Shown here: piece by piece, positions 58,570 through 64,000 of the stretch
Position numbering within the stretch: the stretch's first letter is position 1
How the letters are laid out: the number at the start of each line of letters is the position of its first letter
Origin: Obesumbacterium proteus
GTDB lineage: Bacteria; Pseudomonadota; Gammaproteobacteria; Enterobacterales; Enterobacteriaceae
Length of the DNA stretch: 64,000 nt
Assembly (NCBI RefSeq): GCF_001586165.1
Contig: NZ_CP014608.1
Location: 124,001 to 188,000, forward strand
Reading direction: 5' to 3'
Program-made: the position numbers and the translations under genes
The notes under the pieces: model-generated
Databases searched by the model: none
Told to the model about the DNA's origin: nothing
Seen by the model: only the letters and a program-made list of their open reading frames with translations

Positions 58570-60258
58570 TACCTCAGCAATACTGGTGTAACTAAAATGA
58601 CCAGGGTGGTGCGCGTAGTACTGCCATTTTGCCCTCCGCCAAACATGAAGTTGCCCGGCGTGAATGTTCCTTGTTTATCTGCTGAGGTGGTGACCTGGTC
58701 AGAGCCAGTCAAAACCAGCGTTTCCCCGGCACGCATATTGACTTTTTGGGTCAGCGCTTCCTGCTGGAACGTAGGAACGTCATTGCGGGTATTGCCATCT
58801 TTGCTGACAAAGGATTCAATTTTAGGTGGGCTGGAATAGCTGAACGCAAACTGCAGCTGCACATCACCGCTTTCCTGGATATACGGCAGCATGGTCATGA
58901 ACAGGCCAGTCGTCAGAATGCTGGTTTGCATAGAAGATGTGACCCCGACGTTAGCAGTCGCTGTCGAGCTTGAGCTGGTCAGAATGCCTTTTTGATTGGA
59001 GAGCTGATAAGGAACCGGGGTCAGGTTTGTGGTCGCACGATTGAGCTGGGTGACAACGCTGACATTACCTTGCTCAGACAGGGCCTTGATCAGCAACTGT
59101 GAGCCGGAAAAACGCGCCGCACTTCCGCTGGCGGTATCCAGAATGGAGAATCCTGATGAGACGGCATTATCAGCAGCGTTAGTGAAATTACCGGAAAGTG
59201 TCGCGCCGGCCGTATGCAGAGATTTGTACACCAGCCCCCCAGTCGAGTCCCATCTGTTCATTACGGGTCTGCGTTACACTGAGTACACGTACGCTCAGTT
59301 GCACCTGGCGGTTTAAAACTTTGTTCTGGTAATCGATATAACGACCAATGCGGTCGAGCACGACCGGTGTATCCGTTACCGTTAATGTTCCGCTGGCAGA
59401 CGATAGCCAATAGCGCCCCTTGGATGGGGTGATCATGTTATCGATGGTTTTACGGATATCATCATAAAGATTGCTGCTGAGATCATAGGCTGTTTTTTGC
59501 GCCGAGTTGATATCCCCTGAGGTACCTGAGCTTCCCCCGCCACTGCTGCCCAACTGATTACCGGAACCTGAGTTAACCGACGCAGTACTGTCGATTTTGG
59601 TATTCAGGATCACCAACTGGTATGTACGGGTATCGAGCTGATAAAAAACAATCGTACCGTGGTCATTACGCGCGGACAGTCCAAGGCGGCTGGACACCAT
59701 ATCCAGGAACCCGCGAAGTTTGCCCTGCCATTTCAGGCCGGTGAGTACCGTGTCTGTCAACGAGACGGAAGCGACCTGCTGTGCTTGTCCCCCAATATTG
59801 GGCAGAGGAACCCTGCCATTATCATCCGGTGCAGGCAGTTTGCCCGTCAGTTGCTGGGTAGTGATACTCCCGCCACCGGTTGAGACCAGCGCCTGCAGGG
59901 CATCAGGTGTAATGGTTACCCTCAGACCACACATTGCCGTAATGCGCTGCCCAATCTCAGGCAGGGTCATTCCTTCAGGCCGGTTAATGGAGATATCGCA
60001 GTCAGGGAATGCGCTGTCTTCGGGCGTTGACACGACAGGGATGACAGGCTGGAGATTTACCCAGGGCTTATCCGTCCAGGTCACCGGTGCTTGCTGTAAA
60101 TTCGTTCGGCTTTGGGTGATCCGTTGTGCGGTATCTGCATCGCCACTCGCCTGGCGGTCCATGCGATTAATTTCTTTGAGAGAACATCCGGCCAGCATCA
60201 CCAATGCGGTCGTGATAGCAGCGCGGAGAACGGGTCGGGAAAGGCAAAACTTCAGCAC
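58569..60258 (-). pseudogene. pilN: PilN, outer-membrane secretin lipoprotein, with a G-tract frameshift
   Basis: A secretin that forms the pilus exit channel. It has a lipoprotein signal (ALVMLAGCSL). N-domains include PEGMTLPEIGQRITAMCGLRVTI and YWLSSASGTLTVTDTPVVLDRIGRYIDYQNKVLNRQVQLSVRVLSV. The secretin core in the downstream frame includes MLPYIQESGDVQLQFAFSYSSPP and MRAGETLVLTGSDQV. The two parts meet at six G residues (59235-59240); removing one gives MGLDWGLVYKSLHTAG and a 562-residue protein. As it stands the first frame stops after GRRDTFR. Confidence 0.88.
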
Positions 60259-60269
60259 TCTCGATTCCT

Positions 60270-60707
60270 TCAGTTGAGATAAACGACGTTGCCTTCCGCC
60301 ACGCCGGCGGGAAGGGACAAATTCATATCGGTGCCGTCAGACATTTTCAGACGTCCGCCTGATACCGTGCACACCAGGGCTGAACCGACTGACTGGCTGT
60401 TCAGGGAATCGACCAGGCCCGGGCGATCCGCAGACCAGACCCAGAGTCTCCCTCCCTGAATTGCTGCCTGAATGTGACTGTCAGGGACCGGAACAATGCC
60501 AAACTGACCGACGGCAAGCGGCCCCTCGGGTAACTGGCGGGTATATCGCCAGTCATTCACCGCGCTGGCCAACCGAAGCATGTCCGAGGCGAGACGGCCA
60601 GCATTCACCTGGATCCCCTGACGCTCAAAGCGGGAGGCCTCCCGGATCTGAACGTTGCCGACAATCAGTAAAAAAATCATGGCCAGCGCGGCGATGGCGT
60701 ACCCCAT
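60270..60707 (-). CDS. pilM: PilM, pilus assembly protein
   Basis: A 145-residue protein with an N-terminal membrane anchor (GYAIAALAMIFLLIVGNVQI) and a periplasmic domain (LASDMLRLASAVNDWRYTRQLPEGPLAVGQFGIVPVPDSHIQ). It matches R64-type PilM in position and layout. Its ATG overlaps the pilL stop (TGATG). Confidence 0.85.
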   Translation of the reverse strand: MGYAIAALAMIFLLIVGNVQIREASRFERQGIQVNAGRLASDMLRLASAVNDWRYTRQLPEGPLAVGQFGIVPVPDSHIQAAIQGGRLWVWSADRPGLVDSLNSQSVGSALVCTVSGGRLKMSDGTDMNLSLPAGVAEGNVVYLN

Positions 60708-61960
60708 CAGTTACGACCGGGTTGGTCACTAACGGATACCAGGCACTGCATCCGGCTGGCGGCGGCGTAAAGCGGTTTGTCAGCCTGGCGATACAGGTCA
60801 AAAACCTGAACCAGCACCGACTCAAAGTTGCCGTGGAACGTCAGAGGCGCATCGATGCGGTAATCGAGTGATATCGGCCAGATAACGACCCAACTCCCGC
60901 CGTTGTCGCACTTCGCCGAACTTGCCCAACGGGTTAGCGTCTCTTTTAACGTTGACCCTACCTCGGCACGCCACAGCTGCCCGGACGGGGCTGCGGTTAC
61001 CGGCGTGCCTGGGACAAACAGCGGGCCTGAGGCAGGGGTCGAGGGATTTTGTAAAGGAAGAGCCTTAGGCATCGGGGAAGTCTGGGACGTTAATAAAGAC
61101 GTCGTGCCCGCTGCCGCAACAGTAGGTGATGACATTTTTGCTGGGAGTTGCACCGTCAGCCTTGGCTGCCTGGTTGGTGGCACAGCAGGCGAATATTTCG
61201 AGCCAACGTGGGTTGATTTACTCCCCAGTGTTCCGCTCTTCACGGTCGTCAGCACCGGAGAGGGTACCGGGACACTTTCCGGTTTCAGCACGGGTTTTGG
61301 CTGTCCCGCTGCGGGCACGGGAAGCAGAGATGTTGCCGGATTATTGTCTGAGACTCCAACTGACGGAGCGGTGAAGGGATTACCCGACAGTCGCGGGGAA
61401 GCCGTCACTGTAGTCAGCGCACGGGAGGATACGGGCGTCGATGCGCGTGGAGCGAAATCACGATAAGCATCACGAAGCGTAAAACACACCTCGCGGTTGA
61501 CATCATCAACGCGTAAACGCCAGGCGGGGCCGGCCAGGACCTGCAACGCCTCGCTCAGACGAACGGGACCTATCGAGCGCTGCACGGCCGGTAACGGGCT
61601 GCTGAGCAACTCGGTAAATACGGAAGAGGATGCCGGGCAAAGAGAGTAACCAGACTCCAGCAGCAGGTAGCGGAAACCATCCCCGACAGAGCGCACTAAC
61701 TGCGCCGGCATTGTAATATCGACCATCTGGTTTAACGGGTCACGCTGCGCATCCGCTGGCCGGGTGCTGACCAGGGTGTACTTATCATAACGAACCACCT
61801 CGGGCGACTGGCCCTGGTAGATATCGCTGACGCGGGGATTGGCGGAAATACGCGGCAACACGTCAGTTGACGTGCCGTTATTGGTGCATCCGGCGGTCAG
61901 CAATGACAGCGTAAGCCATGCCAGTTTGCGCCCGGGATACTGGGTCAGTTGTGCCATCAA
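60707..61960 (-). CDS. pilL: PilL, pilus lipoprotein (TIGR03748 N-terminal type)
   Basis: A 417-residue lipoprotein. The signal has the lipobox LLTAGC. The N-terminal domain (DIYQGQSPEVVRYDKYTLVSTRPADAQRDPLNQMVDITMPAQLVRSVGDGFRYLLLESGYSLCP) is the conjugative-transfer PilL_N domain. A long Pro/Ser/Thr-rich linker leads to a C-terminal TcpQ-like domain (WRAEVGSTLKETLTRWASSAKCDNGGSWVVIWPISLDYRIDAPLTFHG). First gene of the pil operon; probably helps the secretin assemble. Confidence 0.9.
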   Translation of the reverse strand: MMAQLTQYPGRKLAWLTLSLLTAGCTNNGTSTDVLPRISANPRVSDIYQGQSPEVVRYDKYTLVSTRPADAQRDPLNQMVDITMPAQLVRSVGDGFRYLLLESGYSLCPASSSVFTELLSSPLPAVQRSIGPVRLSEALQVLAGPAWRLRVDDVNREVCFTLRDAYRDFAPRASTPVSSRALTTVTASPRLSGNPFTAPSVGVSDNNPATSLLPVPAAGQPKPVLKPESVPVPSPVLTTVKSGTLGSKSTHVGSKYSPAVPPTRQPRLTVQLPAKMSSPTVAAAGTTSLLTSQTSPMPKALPLQNPSTPASGPLFVPGTPVTAAPSGQLWRAEVGSTLKETLTRWASSAKCDNGGSWVVIWPISLDYRIDAPLTFHGNFESVLVQVFDLYRQADKPLYAAASRMQCLVSVSDQPGRN

Positions 61961-62142
61961 TGTTCACCGTAAGAGTATTCCTAATGAGAGACGGATATTC
62001 TGACGACGGCGTAAAGTGGGACAACGTTAAACTCTTTCTGAAAACTGAAGAAAAACCCTTTAACCGGGTTAGCGGAAGTGATAGTAGGACGTGGGCATTA
62101 GCGGGGAGTTCGCGAGGAGACATTTTTTTACAGCAGAAGGAT

Positions 62143-62170
62143 AAAAAAAACGCCGGACAAGCCGGCGTTT
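62143..62170 (-). terminator. Terminator after the DUF29 gene
   Basis: The minus strand reads CGCCGG hairpin (loop about five bases) followed by eight T residues. It lies 22 bases after the DUF29 stop and separates the ssb-side genes from the pil operon, which therefore needs its own promoter between here and 61960. Confidence 0.8.
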
Positions 62171-62191
62171 CGTGCAGAAAAACTGATGGGA

Positions 62192-62623
62192 TTAATCAGG
62201 ATAAAATTCACTGTCCATGATCTGTTCAAACGACCACGGACATGATTTTGGGAACGTGTTTTCATCCATCCCTGTTTCTCTTGCTGCAGACAAAATGGCA
62301 TCGCCGTAAGCGTCTGTCGTCATCTCATCCAGCTCACGCTTTAAGCTTGGACTTTTTGAAAGACGACGCGCAACTTTACGACGTTGCTCTGCAATGGTCA
62401 GTTGCCAGCTGCGACCTCGATGGGAAGGCTGGAAAGCCCACTTAAGAAGATGAAGGAACAAAACCTCAAGGCGTGACTCCAGCTCGCTTCGTTGGCTATT
62501 GCCCATGCTCTCGATTTCCTCCAGAAGGTTCTGTGTGTCTAACTGACCCAGGCTCCCGGAACGCAGCAAATCTGCCTGCTCCTTAGTCCAGCCATAAAAA
62601 TCAGTATTATAACGGTTAGTCAT
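62192..62623 (-). CDS. DUF29 family protein
   Basis: A 143-residue protein: TDFYGWTKEQADLLRSGSLGQLDTQNLLEEIESMGNSQRSELESRLEVLFLHLLKWAFQPSHRGRSWQLTIAEQRRKVARRL is the DUF29 pattern. Small helical proteins of unknown function found in cyanobacteria and on mobile elements. Not part of the usual pil core, so probably cargo. Start at 62623 (MTNRYNTD) preferred over 62638. Confidence 0.82.
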   Translation of the reverse strand: MTNRYNTDFYGWTKEQADLLRSGSLGQLDTQNLLEEIESMGNSQRSELESRLEVLFLHLLKWAFQPSHRGRSWQLTIAEQRRKVARRLSKSPSLKRELDEMTTDAYGDAILSAARETGMDENTFPKSCPWSFEQIMDSEFYPD

Positions 62624-62722
62624 AGTGTCCTCCGCCAACAGCGCACTTTACCTTCGATAAGGTGAGTCTGTCAGAGAAACGAACGCCAGTCAAAACTGGC
62701 GAAGAGTAATGTACACAAGGCT

Positions 62723-63358
62723 TCATACAGCGTAAGCAGCTAAAACCTCCGGGTCCTGAACATCAAAAAGTTCAGGTTCCATAAGGGCTAACACTTCCGG
62801 ATGCTGACGCCAAAAAGGGGCTACATCGGCGAGAAGAAGCTGTCTGGCCTCCTGCCTTAGCGTTTTAGCTGTAGAAAAATTATCCCACCCGCTTTCAAAA
62901 GCGGCCTCGGCGAGCAAGGCATCACATTGTTGATGAAGTTTTGCTGCCGCAGCGTTGTCTTTTACCGGGATGATCCAGAAAATTTTACCGTTCCGGATAC
63001 ACCCTCCGAGGACTTTTCGACCCAGTCTGTCATTGATGCAAACAGACTGAGCAAAGAAGCTTACCGGACCACAATCATGACCTAACTCAGCGTTATAGTA
63101 GTCTTTCTCCTCGTCCCGGAAAGCCCAGGCTCTCCGCTGACTGATTTCAGTAATCTGAGTGATAACCTCACTCAGCGTCGCACCAGTGCAAACACTGTAT
63201 TTCTCTTCACGGGTGTAAGTCCCGCAGTTAAGATCATCTTCCGGATACGTTGTAGTACCTGCGACAACGACCGAAAACTGACGAGCATAGACATCGGCAC
63301 GAAGCGAAACGCCGGGTTCGTAAGGCGTGTGGATAAACTGAGGGTTAAGGTGAGTCAT
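62723..63358 (-). CDS. ICE protein of unknown function
   Basis: A 211-residue soluble protein: MTHLNPQFIHTPYEPGVSLRADVYARQFSVVVAGTTTYPEDDLNCGTYTREEKYSVCTGATLSEVITQITEISQRRAWAFRDEEKDY. Several cysteines are spaced through the first half; the C-terminal part is helical (LLAEAAFESGWDNFSTAKTLRQEARQLLLADVAPFW). CGGAGAA precedes its ATG, just past the ssb terminator. No family recognised. Confidence 0.6.
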   Translation of the reverse strand: MTHLNPQFIHTPYEPGVSLRADVYARQFSVVVAGTTTYPEDDLNCGTYTREEKYSVCTGATLSEVITQITEISQRRAWAFRDEEKDYYNAELGHDCGPVSFFAQSVCINDRLGRKVLGGCIRNGKIFWIIPVKDNAAAAKLHQQCDALLAEAAFESGWDNFSTAKTLRQEARQLLLADVAPFWRQHPEVLALMEPELFDVQDPEVLAAYAV

Positions 63359-63372
63359 AAATATTCTCCGAT

Positions 63373-63404
63373 AAAAAAGGAGAATCTCCCTGGGGGAGTT
63401 CTCC
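63373..63404 (-). terminator. Terminator after ssb
   Basis: The minus strand reads GGAGAACTCCC, a three-base loop, GGGAGATTCTCC, then six T residues. The stem is nearly perfect. It lies 42 bases after the ssb stop and ends 15 bases before the next gene's ATG, so that gene may depend on read-through or on a promoter inside ssb. Confidence 0.85.
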
Positions 63405-63445
63405 CCACAGGGTGGATGCTTACAAGCAATGAGTAAAAATACTGC

Positions 63446-63991
63446 TCAGGAAATACCGTAAAGCGCGCCGCGACATACTCCATATCCATAACCAAGGAAC
63501 GGGATGTCGTCATCAAAATCCATCGGCGGTTCATTGCCCATAGACTGCGGCGCTGACTGTGACTGAGGTGTCCCGCTCGCAGGCGCTGCAGCAGAATGCT
63601 GTTTATTTGCAGGCTGACCACTTCCACTGGCGTTGGTGCGATTGCTGCTACCCAGCATCTGCATGGTGCCCTGCTGTTTGACCACGATTTCAGTTGTCCA
63701 GCGTTCGACCCCTGCATTGTCAGTCCACTTACGGGTTTGCAACTGGCCTTCGATGTAAACCTGAGAACCTTTATGCAGGTATTCTCCGGCGATTTCAGCA
63801 AGCTTGCCAAACAACACCACTCGGTGCCATTCAGTACGCTCTTTCTCTTCGCCTGATTGTTTATCACGCCAGGATTCAGACGTGGCCAATGAAATGTTCG
63901 TCACTGCCATACCGTTTGGAAGATAACGAACTTCAGGTTCCTGCCCTAAAAAACCGATCAGGATAACTTTGTTTACGCCGCGACTGGACAT
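63446..63991 (-). CDS. ssb: Single-stranded DNA-binding protein (ICE copy)
   Basis: A 181-residue OB-fold protein: GVNKVILIGFLGQEPEVRYLPNGMAVTNISLATSESWRDKQSGEEKERTEWHRVVLFGKLAEIAGEYLHKGSQVYIEGQLQTRKW. A Gln/Ser/Ala-rich linker leads to MDFDDDIPFLG. The usual SSB ends at the acidic DDDIPF tip; here 16 more residues follow (LGYGYGVCRGALYGIS). Protects transferred single strands during conjugation. Start close to the window edge; ATG at 63991. Confidence 0.93.
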   Translation of the reverse strand: MSSRGVNKVILIGFLGQEPEVRYLPNGMAVTNISLATSESWRDKQSGEEKERTEWHRVVLFGKLAEIAGEYLHKGSQVYIEGQLQTRKWTDNAGVERWTTEIVVKQQGTMQMLGSSNRTNASGSGQPANKQHSAAAPASGTPQSQSAPQSMGNEPPMDFDDDIPFLGYGYGVCRGALYGIS

Positions 63992-64000
63992 ATTGAATTC

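Larger units (their letters stand above)
8508..64000 (-). mobile_element. Integrating conjugative element of the SPI-7/PFGI-1 class (partial), interrupted by a Mu-like prophage
   Basis: Minus-strand order ssb, pilL-M-N-O-P-Q-R-S-T-U-V, coiled-coil transfer protein, TIGR03759, lytic transglycosylase, TIGR03765, Mrr-like nuclease, small membrane protein, traD, TIGR03747 is the conserved order of this ICE class. The integrase, attachment sites and the rest of the type IV secretion genes are not in the window. The plus-strand accessory block at 1-8.5 kb may be ICE cargo, but its outer limit is not visible. Confidence 0.85.

Noticed and set aside
1..64000. CRISPR arrays, tRNA or rRNA genes
   Set aside because: No regularly spaced repeats with unique spacers and no cloverleaf or rRNA-like segments were recognised.

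Overview
The window is most likely Enterobacterales chromosomal DNA. The evidence is a colicin E9-type DNase bacteriocin with an Im9-type immunity protein, a thin (R64/SPI-7-like) type IV pilus operon, and conjugation genes of the SXT_TraD/PFL_469x class found in integrating conjugative elements (ICEs). I cannot name the species from the sequence alone. Almost everything from 8.5 kb to the right end belongs to one ICE read on the minus strand. A complete Mu-like prophage sits inside that ICE.

Layout. (1) 1-3.1 kb: LexA-regulated DNase bacteriocin and its immunity gene on the plus strand, with no recognisable lysis gene. (2) 3.1-8.5 kb: a patchwork of accessory genes: a DUF4440 protein, an ISL3-type insertion sequence that appears to carry an SH3-domain passenger gene, a DUF523 protein, a SAM methyltransferase, a truncated GNAT acetyltransferase and small ORFs. 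Short repeats are scattered through it, including an inverted pair at 3.0 and 8.34 kb. (3) 8.5-12.1 kb: ICE coupling module (small protein, TIGR03747 membrane protein, TraD ATPase, small membrane protein) and the 3' stub of an Mrr-like nuclease gene. (4) 12096-46335: Mu-like prophage of 34,240 bp, flanked by a 4-bp GTAC duplication. Removing it with one GTAC copy rejoins the nuclease gene in frame to about 195 codons. (5) 46.3-64 kb: the 5' part of the nuclease gene, then TIGR03765, lytic transglycosylase, TIGR03759 and coiled-coil transfer proteins, an oppositely oriented acyltransferase, pilV-U-T-S-R-Q-P-O-N-M-L, a DUF29 gene, an unknown gene and ssb.

The prophage reads from its L end near 46.3 kb. 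It has a divergent repressor and Ner-like switch, MuA-like transposase and MuB-like ATPase, an early block of small genes, GemA and a Mor/C-type activator. A cargo gene for an exported protein follows, then lysis (GH19 endolysin, holin, Rz/Rz1), terminase-portal-head, and a contractile tail with a -1 frameshift chaperone, baseplate and tail fibre. A 51-codon scrap of a Gin-type invertase lies near the R end. A 19-bp sequence occurs three times on the minus strand, just upstream of the endolysin gene, the protease/scaffold gene and a baseplate gene. This matches the Plys/PI/PP layout of Mu, so I propose it as the late-promoter activator site.

The pil operon carries two single-base homopolymer frameshifts, in pilN (G6) and pilO (C7). 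They are either phase-variable or inactivating lesions, or sequencing errors. Together with the split nuclease gene they bear on whether this ICE can still transfer. No tRNA, rRNA or CRISPR array was seen.
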